From Nitrospirillum pindoramense (GTDB taxonomy: Bacteria > Pseudomonadota > Alphaproteobacteria > Azospirillales > Azospirillaceae): a stretch of DNA of 64,000 bases. Positions 28,012 through 37,158 of the stretch are shown here, one piece after another (the stretch's first letter is position 1; every line of letters begins with the position of its first letter). The notes beneath the pieces are model-generated. The model was not told the DNA's origin, made no database searches, and saw only the letters and a program-made list of their open reading frames with translations. The position numbers and the translations under genes are program-made. The stretch is taken from positions 248,001 through 312,000 of the forward strand of contig NZ_VITR01000003.1 in the NCBI RefSeq assembly GCF_007827955.1, read 5' to 3'.

Positions 28012-29412
28012 ATGGCCGATACCGAATTCGACGTGCTGGTCCTGGGCGCCGGCCCCGGTGGCTATGTCGCCGCCATCCGCGCCGCCCAGCTGGGCCTGAA
28101 GGCCGCGGTGGTGGAACGTGAGCATCTGGGCGGCATCTGCCTGAACTGGGGCTGCATCCCGACCAAGGCCCTGCTGCGCTCCGCCGAGATCTACGGCTAC
28201 ATGAAGCATGCCGACGCCTATGGCCTGTCGGCCGGCGCCATCGGCTTCGACCTGCCCAAGGTGGTGAAGCGGTCCCGCCAGGTGGCGGGCCAGCTGTCGG
28301 CGGGCGTGAAGGGCCTGCTGAAGAAGAACAAGGTGCCGGTGTTCGACGGCAGCGCCAAGCTGGCCGGCGGGGGGAAGGTCACCGTCACCGCCAAGGACGG
28401 CGGCACCCAGACCCTGGCGGCCAAGCACATCATCATCGCCACCGGCGCCCGCGCCCGCTCCCTGCCGGGGCTGGAGCCGGACGGCAAGTTCGTCTGGTCG
28501 TACAAGGAGGCCCTGGTCCCCGACACCATGCCGAAGTCGCTGCTGGTCGTGGGCTCCGGCGCCATCGGCATCGAATTCGCCAGCTTCTTCCGCACCCTGG
28601 GTGCCGAGGTGACGGTGGTGGAGGTCATGGACCGCGTCCTGCCGGTGGAGGATGAGGAAATCTCCGCCTTCGCCCGTAAGCAGTTCGAAAAGCAGGGCAT
28701 GAAGATCATCACCGGCGGCAAGGTGACCAAGCTGGACAAGGGCGCCACCACCGTCACCGCCCATATCGAGGTGGGCGGCAAGGTGGAGACCCTGACGGTG
28801 GAGCGTGTCATCACCGCCGTCGGCATCCAGGCCAACACCGAGAACATCGGTCTGGAGAACACCAAGGTGAAGCTGGACCGTGGTCACATCGTGACCGACG
28901 GTTACCTGCGCACGGACGAGCCGGGCGTCTACGCCATCGGCGACGTGGCTGGCGCGCCATGGCTGGCCCACAAGGCCAGCCATGAGGGCGTGATCTGCGT
29001 GGAGAAGATCGCCGGCGTGAAGGACGTCCACCCGATGGACAAGCTGAACATCCCGGGCTGCACCTACTGCAACCCGCAGGTGGCCAGCGTCGGCCTGACC
29101 GAAGCCAAGGCCAAGGCCGCCGGCTATGAGGTCAAGGTCGGCCGCTTCCCCTTCATCGGCAATGGCAAGGCCATCGCCCTGGGTGAGCCGGAAGGCATGG
29201 TCAAGACGGTGTTCGACGCCAAGACCGGCGAGCTGCTGGGCGCCCACATGGTGGGGGCCGAGGTGACGGAGCTGATCCAGGGCTATGTCGTCGGCAAGAC
29301 CCTGGAGACCACCGAGGCCGAGCTGATGCATACCATCTTCCCGCACCCGACCCTGTCGGAGATGATGCATGAGTCCGTTCTGGCCGCCTATGGCCGGGCG
29401 ATTCATTATTAA
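28012..29412 (+). CDS. lpdA: Dihydrolipoamide dehydrogenase (E3)
   Basis: A 466-residue FAD-dependent disulfide oxidoreductase that reoxidises dihydrolipoamide in the 2-oxoacid dehydrogenase complexes. FAD site VLGAGPGGYVAAIRA, redox disulfide Cys43/Cys48 in GGICLNWGCIPTKAL, NAD site VVGSGAIGIEFASFF, second FAD motif GVYAIGDVAG, and the C-terminal His-Glu pair in FPHPTLSEMMHES. It follows the pdh genes and so probably serves that complex first. Repeat copy B begins four bases after its stop. Confidence 0.97.
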   Translation: MADTEFDVLVLGAGPGGYVAAIRAAQLGLKAAVVEREHLGGICLNWGCIPTKALLRSAEIYGYMKHADAYGLSAGAIGFDLPKVVKRSRQVAGQLSAGVKGLLKKNKVPVFDGSAKLAGGGKVTVTAKDGGTQTLAAKHIIIATGARARSLPGLEPDGKFVWSYKEALVPDTMPKSLLVVGSGAIGIEFASFFRTLGAEVTVVEVMDRVLPVEDEEISAFARKQFEKQGMKIITGGKVTKLDKGATTVTAHIEVGGKVETLTVERVITAVGIQANTENIGLENTKVKLDRGHIVTDGYLRTDEPGVYAIGDVAGAPWLAHKASHEGVICVEKIAGVKDVHPMDKLNIPGCTYCNPQVASVGLTEAKAKAAGYEVKVGRFPFIGNGKAIALGEPEGMVKTVFDAKTGELLGAHMVGAEVTELIQGYVVGKTLETTEAELMHTIFPHPTLSEMMHESVLAAYGRAIHY

Positions 29413-29416
29413 GCGG

Positions 29417-29546
29417 TCCCTCAGGCGCCGGGCGCCGGCATCCGCCGGCTTGGCTTCCTCAGTTTTCAGTCCACTGCGTTCCCCGAAAACTTCCGGCGGA
29501 TACAGTCGCATCCTACAACGGCATGAGGTGGAGCCTCATGCCGTTG
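29417..29546 (+). repeat. Structured dispersed repeat, copy B, with trailing hairpin
   Basis: Second copy of the intergenic repeat. Outer stem CGCCGG 29426-29431 with CCGGCG 29493-29498. Hairpin GCCGGC/GCCGGC 29434-29449. Hairpin AGTTTTC/GAAAACT 29461-29491. Trailing hairpin GGAT/ATCC 29498-29513. Then a 13-bp perfect hairpin CAACGGCATGAGG/CCTCATGCCGTTG, 29516-29546. The CGGCATGAGG hairpin recurs beside copy C. Same orientation as lpdA, whose transcript would carry the element in its 3' end. Confidence 0.75.
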
Positions 29547-29679
29547 GTGTGGGGGGCGGGGCTTAGGGGTTTTGATATTGGGGCCGGGGCGGGTGGTGCA
29601 TGCGTGGGGTTCGCCCAGCGCGCTTGGCCTTCCGTCCCGGCCCCCTTATGTTTCAGGAAACATTCGTTTCAAAGGCTGC

Positions 29680-30663
29680 ATGCCCATGACCGCCGACAAG
29701 ATCCGCCATCCGGAAAAGCAGAACCGCCCGGACAACCCCATCCAGCGCAAGCCGGAATGGTTGCGGGTGAAGGCCCCGGCCGGTGGCGTGTTCAACGAGA
29801 CGCGCAACCTGATGCGCGGCCTGAAGCTGAACACGGTGTGCGAGGAGGCGGCCTGCCCCAATATTGGGGAGTGCTGGAAGCAGCGCCACGCCACCTTCAT
29901 GATCCTGGGGGCGGTCTGCACCCGCGCCTGCGCCTTCTGCAACGTGGCGACCGGTCGACCCGATCAGTTGGACCCGCACGAGCCCGATAACGTGGCCGAG
30001 GCCGTGGCCCGCATGAAGCTGCAGCATGTGGTGGTCACCTCCGTCGACCGCGATGACCTGGCCGATGGCGGCGCCGAGCATTTCGCCCGCACCATCCGCG
30101 CCATCCGGCGCGAGGCCCCCGGCGTGACCATCGAGGTGCTAACGCCCGACTTCATGAAGAAGCAGGGCGCCATCGAGACGGTGGTGGAGGCCCGCCCCGA
30201 CGTCTTCAACCATAATCTGGAGACGGTGCCGCGCCTGTACCCCGGCATCCGCCCCGGCGCCCGCTACTTCACCTCCCTGTCCCTGCTGTCGCGGGTGCGG
30301 GAGCTGGACCCCAGCATCTTCACCAAGTCCGGCATCATGGTCGGTCTGGGCGAAACCAAGGAGGAGGTGGGCCAGGTCATGGACGATCTGCGCGCCGCCG
30401 ACGTGGATTTCATCACCATCGGCCAGTACCTGGCGCCCACGCCCAAGCATGCGCCGGTGGACCGCTTCGTTACCCCCGATGAGTTCGCCAGCTATGCAAC
30501 CGTGGCCCGGGGCAAGGGGTTCCTGATGGTGTCCAGCTCCCCGCTGACCCGCAGCAGCCACCATGCCGGCGATGATTTCGTGAAGCTGCGGGAAGCCCGC
30601 GAGGCCAAGCTGGCCGGTCGTTCCCCGTTGGCCGCCCCTGCCGCTGACGCCGCCGCCGAGTAA
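29680..30663 (+). CDS. lipA: Lipoyl synthase
   Basis: A 327-residue radical-SAM enzyme inserting two sulfurs into octanoyl groups on lipoyl domains, such as those of pdhB and pdhC upstream. The auxiliary cluster cysteines lie in [12 protein letters not shown], the SAM cluster in [10 protein letters not shown], and the C-terminal serine ligand region in [15 protein letters not shown] 29680 or 29686 are both possible starts (AAAGG upstream); longer in-frame extensions lack homology. It is linked to ratA by a five-base gap. Confidence 0.96.
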   Translation: MPMTADKIRHPEKQNRPDNPIQRKPEWLRVKAPAGGVFNETRNLMRGLKLNTVCEEAACPNIGECWKQRHATFMILGAVCTRACAFCNVATGRPDQLDPHEPDNVAEAVARMKLQHVVVTSVDRDDLADGGAEHFARTIRAIRREAPGVTIEVLTPDFMKKQGAIETVVEARPDVFNHNLETVPRLYPGIRPGARYFTSLSLLSRVRELDPSIFTKSGIMVGLGETKEEVGQVMDDLRAADVDFITIGQYLAPTPKHAPVDRFVTPDEFASYATVARGKGFLMVSSSPLTRSSHHAGDDFVKLREAREAKLAGRSPLAAPAADAAAE

Positions 30664-30668
30664 GCCTG

Positions 30669-31130
30669 ATGCCCACGCATGCCGAGAAGCGCGTCCTGCC
30701 CTACACGCCGGAACAGCTGTTCCAGCTGGTGGCGGACGTGGAGAAATATCCCGAGTTCCTGCCCTGGGCCGTGGCGGCCCGCATCCGCCGCCGCGAGGGC
30801 AACACCTTCTGGGCCGACCTGGTGATCGGCTTCAAGATGGTGCGGGAGCGTTTCACCTCCAAGGTGGTGCTGAGCGAACCCGGCCGCCGCATCGACGTGG
30901 CCTATACCGAGGGCCCGTTCCACTACCTGAACAACCACTGGATCTTCGAGCCGCACCCCGACGGCTGCCTGCTCGATTTCTACGTTGATTTCGAGTTCCG
31001 CAACGTCATCCTGCAAAAGATCATCGGCGCCCTGTTTGGCGAAGCCGTGCGCCGCATGGTCGCCGCCTTCGAGACCCGGGCCCACCAGCTCTACGGCGCG
31101 CCCGGCGGCCGGCCCGTTGGTGCGGTTTAA
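30669..31130 (+). CDS. ratA: RatA/COQ10-type START-domain protein
   Basis: A 153-residue SRPBCC (START-like) protein of the Coq10/RatA family. The N-terminus KRVLPYTPEQLFQLVADVEKYPEFLPW is diagnostic and the fold is complete to AVRRMVAAFETRA. Coq10 homologues bind ubiquinone and support respiration; E. coli RatA was reported to inhibit 70S ribosome assembly. The lipA neighbourhood and alphaproteobacterial context favour the quinone-binding role. Its stop overlaps the stop of the convergent gene at 31127 within TTAA. Confidence 0.88.
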   Translation: MPTHAEKRVLPYTPEQLFQLVADVEKYPEFLPWAVAARIRRREGNTFWADLVIGFKMVRERFTSKVVLSEPGRRIDVAYTEGPFHYLNNHWIFEPHPDGCLLDFYVDFEFRNVILQKIIGALFGEAVRRMVAAFETRAHQLYGAPGGRPVGAV

Positions 31131-31891
31131 GGATTGCGGCCTGTCAAAGTGGAGCGGTTTCGATCAGCTTCGCGCTTTGCTCTCTTCTCCGCGTGAGCTT
31201 TTTCCCGTGCCTGTTGTTTAGGTGTTGGTGCGGGGGCCTTCTCTTGCGCTGCTTGAGCGCGCGCCATATGAAATCGTTTCTGATCTTCGGTCAACCACGG
31301 AGGTATATGAGCCGCTGCAGGATTATGCAATGGCGGTGGCAATGGCGGTGGAGGTTCCGGCCAAACACGAAGAGCTAGATTTTGGACCCTTCTATATCTT
31401 TCACGGCCTAAATATTGAAGCCACTCGAGTGTTAATGCAAAATAGGCTTCTTGTGCTTTGAGGAGTGGCACATCCACATGTCGCCACTGGTAATCAAAAA
31501 TCTCGAGTGTTTCGGCTGCAGTTTGCGGATCAGTAAAAAACAGACCAGACGTAAGGCCTTCCGAGCCCCACATACAATGAGCGAACTGGTTTCTGATTTT
31601 CAGACTCAGTCGGACCATGCATAGCGTCTGTGTATACTCCCGTTGAAGCCCAACTTCGGAGAAGCGTGGCGCCGCTAACGCGTCAGCGGCGTCAATTCGG
31701 CTACTTGTGCTACGTAGCCGGTACAGGGCCTTCAAGACTTCATAGGTTAGACTGCAAGCATGTGCGGCATTTAGGCAAACTAAGTGTTCTATCTCGCCGA
31801 AACTCGCTAGAATTTTCCCGACGTGCGCTGCTTCTGCTGGAAAGTCATCGAATGCTGGGTTGATTCGATAGGGGCCGTAGGCGTCACTCAT
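31127..31891 (-). CDS. HEPN-like hypothetical protein
   Basis: 254 residues, no named family recognised. The N-terminal 170 residues look all-helical. The segment LKIRNQFAHCMW (R100 to H105) matches the Rx4H signature of HEPN domains, many of which are RNases in toxin-antitoxin and defence systems. The C-terminal 80 residues are low complexity: a proline run (PEPPPPLPPPLH), then Lys/Arg/Ala/Glu repeats (KAHAEKRAKREADRNR). Base composition is visibly lower in GC than the flanking lipA-ratA genes, suggesting acquisition. It overlaps by four bases (ATGA) with the upstream gene, so the two are coupled. Nuclease activity is inferred from one motif only. Confidence 0.6.
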   Translation of the reverse strand: MSDAYGPYRINPAFDDFPAEAAHVGKILASFGEIEHLVCLNAAHACSLTYEVLKALYRLRSTSSRIDAADALAAPRFSEVGLQREYTQTLCMVRLSLKIRNQFAHCMWGSEGLTSGLFFTDPQTAAETLEIFDYQWRHVDVPLLKAQEAYFALTLEWLQYLGRERYRRVQNLALRVWPEPPPPLPPPLHNPAAAHIPPWLTEDQKRFHMARAQAAQEKAPAPTPKQQAREKAHAEKRAKREADRNRSTLTGRNP

Positions 31892-32280
31892 GGGTGGCTT
31901 CCAACTGCAGTCAAATAGGGGATGGCAATGCTAACGACCGCAGTGGCGATGGAGAGCGCTGCGATGACCAACGCAATCGTCGCTCTTCTGTTTGCGCCCT
32001 CAGCCGCTATCGCTTGCCGCTCCGCTGCCATAGCTGCACGTTCAGCCGCCACCGAGGCTGCAACGGCTGCGTCTTTTGCCTCACGCGCGATCGATATCTG
32101 TTCTGCTTGGGAAAGTTCACTGATACGCTGTGTTTCAATATCCTTCTCCCTCAGCCATTTCACAGCAATCGCGTTGAGGTGCGGGGACCATGCTCCGCTC
32201 TGCATCAGAAGGCGCACTTGGGCGGAGCCCTTCTCCTCCATTTCGGCGATGATGGAAGGATCATCTGGAGCAACGTGCAT
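31888..32280 (-). CDS. Small membrane-anchored coiled-coil protein
   Basis: 130 residues. An N-terminal globular part (about residues 1-50) is followed by an Ala/Glu/Arg-rich coiled coil (AAVAASVAAERAAMAAERQA) and one C-terminal transmembrane helix (ATIALVIAALSIATAVVSIAIPYL), giving a tail-anchored layout. It is the upstream partner of the HEPN-like gene, overlapping it by four bases. It could be the sensor, antitoxin or membrane tether of a two-gene module. No homologue is recognised; lower GC than neighbours. Confidence 0.6.
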   Translation of the reverse strand: MHVAPDDPSIIAEMEEKGSAQVRLLMQSGAWSPHLNAIAVKWLREKDIETQRISELSQAEQISIAREAKDAAVAASVAAERAAMAAERQAIAAEGANRRATIALVIAALSIATAVVSIAIPYLTAVGSHP

Positions 32281-32720
32281 TCCGTTCGCTCTCTCCGTTT
32301 GGTTGACCTACTGCCAAGGATAGCGAAGAGCCGAGTGAGTGTCTCTCATGTCCGGACTTGCATATGGATGGAATGAACGCATGGTGAAGCAATTCAAGAT
32401 AGCTGGCGCCGGAGCGGAAAAGTGTCCAGCAGGATGGTCTCTGCCTTCAAGGCCCGCGCAGCGCCGGACGTTGGTCGCGGTCTGAGGAGCGTTCCAATGG
32501 AGCAAGGCGCGAAAGTAAAACGTCCGCCGGCCACTGGGGATGGTCTGATGTTTTTCCCTGCCTTGTGCCTGAAGCGGTAAGTTCGCCCTCGGGTTACCCC
32601 ATGCGGGTTGCCTCTTAAGCCTAGGCCCTGATCTTTTCCGCCGTCCGACACGTACCATCAGGCCAAGGCCTGCTCCGAAGCGGAGCCTTGGTCTTGAGCG
32701 GGCTGCGTGAGGGTGGTGGC
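32281..32720. other. Intergenic region without a supported gene
   Basis: About 440 bases between the membrane-anchored coiled-coil gene and the SDR gene. Open frames on the minus strand show no family features. A hairpin GCTCCG/CGGAGC flanked by CCAAGG/CCTTGG at about 32663-32691 is the only structure seen. It marks the right edge of the lower-GC accessory patch. Confidence 0.5.
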
Positions 32721-33449
32721 ATGGGTGGCTTCAACGGGCAAGCGCCGGAAGGATGCGCCGTGGTGGTGGGGGCTGGCGGGTTGGGCCGGGCGCTTGCCGC
32801 GGCTCTAACGGAACGCGCGGCGCATGTCCACGTCATGCTGTCGGGCCGGCGGGAGGCCCCCCCCTGTGACATCACCAACGAACGGTCCGTCGCCGCCCTG
32901 GCGGAGCGGGTGTGGGACACGGGCGCGCCTCTGCGCACCGTGATCGTGGCGACGGGCTTTCTGCATGGGCCGGGGCCGGAGCCGTATCAGGCCTTCGCGC
33001 CGGAAAAGACCTGGCGCCAGCTTGATCCCGCCCACCTGGCCAATGCCTTCGCCGTCAACGCCATCGGGCCGGCGCTGCTGGCCAAGCATCTGCTTCCCCT
33101 GTTCCCGGCCAGCCGGCGCTGCGTCTTCGCCGCCCTCTCGGCCAAGGTCGGGTCCATCGGCGACAACGCCACCGGCGGGTGGTACGGCTATCGCGCCAGC
33201 AAGGCGGCGCTGAACCAGATCATCCGGACGGCGGCCATCGAGCTGGCCCGCACCCGCCCCTTGTCGCTGTGCGTCGCCGTCCATCCCGGCACCGTGGACA
33301 CCGCCTTGTCGGCCCCCTTCGCCAAGACCGGCCTGGACGTCCGCCCGCCGGACCGCGCCGCGGCCCAGATCCTGGACATGCTGGACCGCCTGCACCCCGA
33401 TGACACCGGCCGCTTCTTCGCCTACGACGGCCGCGAACTGCCGTGGTGA
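32721..33449 (+). CDS. SDR-family (C-factor-like) oxidoreductase
   Basis: 242 residues with a classical Rossmann SDR fold resembling CsgA/C-factor. The nucleotide-binding turn is VVVGAGGLGRALAAAL, the catalytic YxxxK is YGYRASKAALNQ, and VHPGTVDTALSAPF follows. The usual Thr of TGxxxGxG is replaced (GAGGLGRA), so cofactor binding may be slightly unusual. ATG 32721 is chosen for GAGGG upstream and homology onset. Substrate unknown. It converges on the secreted protein gene 12 bases later. Confidence 0.8.
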   Translation: MGGFNGQAPEGCAVVVGAGGLGRALAAALTERAAHVHVMLSGRREAPPCDITNERSVAALAERVWDTGAPLRTVIVATGFLHGPGPEPYQAFAPEKTWRQLDPAHLANAFAVNAIGPALLAKHLLPLFPASRRCVFAALSAKVGSIGDNATGGWYGYRASKAALNQIIRTAAIELARTRPLSLCVAVHPGTVDTALSAPFAKTGLDVRPPDRAAAQILDMLDRLHPDDTGRFFAYDGRELPW

Positions 33450-33461
33450 GGGTCAGGGCGC

Positions 33462-34139
33462 CTACTTCGCCAGCGGCGTTACCTTGACCGCGTTCTGCGG
33501 GCCGGCGGTGATGGTGGTGCCGGTGGCGTCGGGGATGAAGCGGATGGGGACCTCGATCCGCTTGGTGCAGGTCTGCAAGGTCCACACCTCGCGCCAGGGC
33601 GGCGATTTGCCGCCGGGGGTGGGAAGTGCCTCGCGGTCCACGAAACGGGTGTCGGCCACATACTCGCGGGCGCAGCCTTCCTCGGTGGCGCCGGGGGTGA
33701 TCTTCACCAGCTGATCCACCTGCTGGATGGCGTCGCGCTGCAGCAGAACGTCGGTATGCGTGCCGCCGGGCAGCAGGGCGCCCATGGCGATGGCCTGGCC
33801 CGCCTGCTTCCAGCCCAGGACGTTCAGGGTGCGGGTGACGCCGCAGCCGGCCAGCGTCACCTGCTGGCGCCAGATGCCGGTCTGCAACTGGCCGGCGGCA
33901 TCGAACACCAGCGGCTGGAACACCGCCACGTCGGCCGAGGCGGTGGCCTGGGCGCCGGGGCAGGGGTTGTTCATGACCACGGCCGACTGCTGGGCCGTGG
34001 CCAAGGTCATCTGCCGCACGCCGGGATCGGCGAACAGCCGGGCCGTGTTGGCCTGATCGTCGGCGAAGGCTGGGCTGGCGGTTAGAACGATCGCCGCGGC
34101 GAAGAGATTCAAGGCATGGGCGCGGATTTTGTAGGCCAT
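33462..34139 (-). CDS. Secreted protein of unknown function
   Basis: 225 residues. A signal peptide (LNLFAAAIVLTASPAFA, cleavage near residue 26) predicts export. The mature part has four or five cysteines (NPCPGAQ, LAGCGVTRTL, EEGCAREY, LQTCTKRIE), which could form disulfides in the periplasm, and ends ATGTTITAGPQNAVKVTP. No family recognised. It lies between the SDR gene and an Mrr-type gene. Confidence 0.65.
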   Translation of the reverse strand: MAYKIRAHALNLFAAAIVLTASPAFADDQANTARLFADPGVRQMTLATAQQSAVVMNNPCPGAQATASADVAVFQPLVFDAAGQLQTGIWRQQVTLAGCGVTRTLNVLGWKQAGQAIAMGALLPGGTHTDVLLQRDAIQQVDQLVKITPGATEEGCAREYVADTRFVDREALPTPGGKSPPWREVWTLQTCTKRIEVPIRFIPDATGTTITAGPQNAVKVTPLAK

Positions 34140-34165
34140 GGGAGTACCTTGAGTTGAAAAACAAT

Positions 34166-35044
34166 TTAAAATTGTTCGAAGAACTCATTGTTTATAGTGA
34201 TTTCTTCGACGATGACCTCACGGACTGATACCCCAAGCCTGAGGTCCTTGAGCAGGCCACAAAGGGTTTCGCCATCAATCAAATCAATGGCCGGGGCGCC
34301 ATCCCGTGTCGCCTCGCGGCGCCCCTCGGCGGTGAAGGTGCCCGTCGTTATGATCAATCCCTTATCGGCGCGCCCTTGCATGGCGCCTCGGAAATTTCGA
34401 ACAACCTCTGAGCCCACCGCATTCTTCCAGCGCTTACACTGAAAAAGAACATGGAACGAGACGAGATTGATACGCAGGACGCCCACGCCATCGATGCCGC
34501 CGTCATTTGTCTTCCCGGTCACCTCCACCCTGGTGAAGCCGCTCTCCCTCAAGATGCGCTTGCATAGTTGCTCGAACGCGGATGGGGAGATGGTCATGAG
34601 ACGCTGAAGAAGGCGACTGGACCAGTCGTCTACTTCCTCGCCTCTATCGACGAGGGCCATGTCATTTTCAGACTCAACGGCCTTTTTGGTAGCCAAGGAC
34701 GCATTGTAGGCATCAGCGACAATGCGTCGAAGATCGGCGCTGGGCCTTTCCGCCGCAGCACGACCTTCTTCTGTGAGAATCCAAACACCCCGTTGGGGGT
34801 TTGTGATGAACCCCGGGATCTTCAGGAAGCTACGCGCCCATGACATCCGGTCCGGCAGAATTGGGGCGCCGCTCTTGGAATAAGTGACGTTGAGCAACTC
34901 CGCTGGAATCTTCATTGAAGACACCAGCGCATCTTCGATCTCCTCCACCGACCCGGAACCACCGAGGTCACGGAGGGCGTCAAGCGTGGGTTTGAAGAAA
35001 TCCGTGTACTTAGGCAGGTCCATATTTTTGGGGGATGTGGTCAT
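34166..35044 (-). CDS. mrr: Mrr-type restriction endonuclease
   Basis: 292 residues. The N-terminal winged-helix Mrr_N region (about residues 10-100, including PGFITNPQRGVWILTEEG) is followed by the Mrr catalytic domain of the PD-(D/E)XK fold. Its motifs are GFTRVEVTGKTNDGGIDGVG (catalytic Asp185) and FQCKRWK (Gln202, Lys204). Mrr proteins cut methylated or otherwise modified DNA and are stand-alone type IV enzymes; no methylase lies nearby. GC content is lower than the neighbours, consistent with horizontal acquisition. ATG 35044 is chosen because longer frames add non-homologous sequence. Confidence 0.88.
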   Translation of the reverse strand: MTTSPKNMDLPKYTDFFKPTLDALRDLGGSGSVEEIEDALVSSMKIPAELLNVTYSKSGAPILPDRMSWARSFLKIPGFITNPQRGVWILTEEGRAAAERPSADLRRIVADAYNASLATKKAVESENDMALVDRGEEVDDWSSRLLQRLMTISPSAFEQLCKRILRESGFTRVEVTGKTNDGGIDGVGVLRINLVSFHVLFQCKRWKNAVGSEVVRNFRGAMQGRADKGLIITTGTFTAEGRREATRDGAPAIDLIDGETLCGLLKDLRLGVSVREVIVEEITINNEFFEQF

Positions 35045-35103
35045 GCGCGGATCTCTATAGCGGCCTAGGCTTAGTCTTATCCGTGAGGATAGTTGGTGTT
35101 TTT

Positions 35104-36105
35104 TTACTCTCCCAGGCTGTATTGCGCCGGTTCCCACACATAGCTCCTGGGATCGGCCTTGCCGTCGGTGGCGTCCTTGGGGCGGATGTGGCCGATGCCG
35201 GGGAAGGAGATGTGGGCGGCGGCCACCCAATAGCCGTCCTTGGCGGCCTCGGCGAAGATGCGGGCCCGTTCCTTGGCGGCGGCGGGGCTGTCGCTGTCGA
35301 ACTGAACGGTGGTGGCCGGGGTGTCGAACTGCACGGCGGCCACATGCATCAGGTCGCCCCAGAACAGGATCTTCTGGCCCTTGCTTTCGGCGGCATAGAC
35401 GGTGTGGCCGGGGGTATGGCCATGGGCCGGAAGGGCGGTGATGCCGGGGAACAGAGAGGTTACGCCATCAAAGGTCTTCAGCTTGCCGGCGGCGGCATAA
35501 GCGTCCAGCAGCTTATGCGCGGTGGTGAAGCCGCCCCGTTTATCGGCGGGCGCCTTGGCCTCGGCTTCGGGATTCAGCCAATAGCCCTTCTCCGCCGCGT
35601 CGACATAGATGGTGGCGTTGGGGAAGGTCGGGTGGCCGTCCGTCATCAGGCCGCCGATATGGTCGCCGTGCATATGGGTGATCAGCACGGCGTCCACCTG
35701 ATCCGGCGTGTAGCCGGCGGCCTTGAGGTTGGCCAGCAGGTGGCTGGGCGCCTGGGGGCCTGCCAGGCCGTTCAGGCCGGTGTCGACCAGGATCAATTGC
35801 GCGCCGGTGTTGACCAGGAAGGCGTTGACCGAGGTGGGCGTGGGGCTGGGCTGATGGTTGCGCGCCAACGCCGCCGCCACCTTGGCCGGCGTGGTGTTGG
35901 TCATCAGCTTGTCCATGGGCAGCGTCAGGATCGTGTCATTCAGCGCCGTGACCTCGAAATCCCCCAGCATCAGGCGGTAGTAGCCCGGCGCCTGGGTCTT
36001 CACCTGCGGGGCGGCGGCACGGGCCGTCAGGGGCAGGGCGACCAGGGACAGCGACAGGGGGGCGGCGGCGAGCGCCAGGGCCAGGCCAAGGGAACGCGGC
36101 GACAT
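35104..36105 (-). CDS. Exported metallo-beta-lactamase-fold hydrolase
   Basis: 333 residues. Signal peptide (LALALAAAPLSLSLVALPLTARA), then an MBL-fold domain with the zinc motif THMHGDHIGG, a downstream His in LPAHGHTPGH, Asp in FWGDLMH and a late His in AAAHISFPGIGH. Sequence character (VNAFLVNTGAQLILVDTGLNG, PNATIYVDAAEKGYW) places it near the OPHC2/methyl-parathion-hydrolase-like and lactonase members of the MBL superfamily. The true substrate is unknown; an ester or lactone is plausible. Confidence 0.85.
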   Translation of the reverse strand: MSPRSLGLALALAAAPLSLSLVALPLTARAAAPQVKTQAPGYYRLMLGDFEVTALNDTILTLPMDKLMTNTTPAKVAAALARNHQPSPTPTSVNAFLVNTGAQLILVDTGLNGLAGPQAPSHLLANLKAAGYTPDQVDAVLITHMHGDHIGGLMTDGHPTFPNATIYVDAAEKGYWLNPEAEAKAPADKRGGFTTAHKLLDAYAAAGKLKTFDGVTSLFPGITALPAHGHTPGHTVYAAESKGQKILFWGDLMHVAAVQFDTPATTVQFDSDSPAAAKERARIFAEAAKDGYWVAAAHISFPGIGHIRPKDATDGKADPRSYVWEPAQYSLGE

Positions 36106-36284
36106 GGGGAAACTCCGGCAGGCGGGACCCGTGAAGGCGAGGGTCCGAACAGGGGACGGGGCGCCAGACTATGCCCCAGCCTCCCCGGCATGCAACCGGG
36201 TGGAGTCCTGGCGCCATCGGTTGACGCGCGGGCGACCCGTCCCCCAAGCTGGCGGCGTGGGGAAGCGGGCCGGGGGGAGGCGGG

Positions 36285-37061
36285 ATGCGCGGACGTGTCG
36301 TTTGGGTGTTGGCCTGCCTGCCGCTGCTCCTGACGGTGCTGGCGCGGGCGGATGACGTGGTTCATCTCACGGCCCGCCCGCAGGTTACGCCCGTGGCGGC
36401 GGAGGAAGCGGTGGGTCCGGTGCGCCTGGACGATGGCATGGTCCTCATCCCCCGATCCTACCGGCCAGGCCAGCCCCTGCCATTGCTGGTGATGCTGCAC
36501 GGTGCCAGCCAGCGGGGCGCCGACATGGTGGCCCGCTTGGCGCCGCTGGCGGAGACCCGTGGGGTGATCATCGCGGCCCCCGACTCCAGGGACTACACCT
36601 GGGACATGCTCGCCGCGCGCAAGCATGAGACGGACGAGCGCTGGGGGCCACGCTATGGCAGCGATCCGGCGCGCATCGATACCTTCCTCGCCCGGGTCTT
36701 CGCCCGCTATGCCGTGGACCCGGCCCGGGTGGCGTTGGCTGGCTTCTCCGATGGGGCAACCTACGCCCTGTCGCTGGGACCGGAAAACCTGGGCCTGTTT
36801 CCCACGCTGATCGCCTTTTCCCCCGGGCACATCGCCCCGTTGCACACCCAGGGGACATTGTCCGACGGCGGCCAGAGGCGGGTGTTCATCAGCCACGGCA
36901 CGGCTGACCGGGTCTTGCCCCTGGAGGAGACGGCGCGCGCCACCGTGCCGGCGTTCAAGCGGCGGGGGTTCCTGGTGGATCTGCGGGTGTTCGAGGGCGG
37001 GCATGCGATGCCGCCGGAGGTGGTCGAGAGCGCGTTGGACTGGTGGCTGGGGCGCGGTTGA
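36285..37061 (+). CDS. Exported alpha/beta hydrolase (esterase)
   Basis: 258 residues. Signal peptide (VVWVLACLPLLLTVLARA), then an alpha/beta-hydrolase fold of the phospholipase/carboxylesterase or PHB-depolymerase-like type. Oxyanion region LVMLHGASQRG, nucleophile Ser in LAGFSDGATYAL, acid in SHGTADRVLP and His in EGGHAMPPEVV complete the triad. Substrate unknown. It is divergent from the MBL-fold hydrolase, and both encode exported hydrolases. Confidence 0.85.
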   Translation: MRGRVVWVLACLPLLLTVLARADDVVHLTARPQVTPVAAEEAVGPVRLDDGMVLIPRSYRPGQPLPLLVMLHGASQRGADMVARLAPLAETRGVIIAAPDSRDYTWDMLAARKHETDERWGPRYGSDPARIDTFLARVFARYAVDPARVALAGFSDGATYALSLGPENLGLFPTLIAFSPGHIAPLHTQGTLSDGGQRRVFISHGTADRVLPLEETARATVPAFKRRGFLVDLRVFEGGHAMPPEVVESALDWWLGRG

Positions 37062-37158
37062 GCGTTGGGGATAAAGTATGATTGCATGGATGCAATCCAT
37101 ATGTGCTCAATTTTTCAGCCGTCCGGGTGGGGAATGGGCTTGGCAGGAGGGGGATGCT

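Noticed and set aside
32308-32658. 116-codon minus-strand frame, possibly an IS remnant
   Set aside because: No transposase motif, no terminal inverted repeats and no target-site duplication could be found.
35060-35110. TATCC/GGATA hairpin with T-run near 35077-35107
   Set aside because: The T-run points rightward, while both flanking genes are transcribed leftward, so it cannot terminate them.
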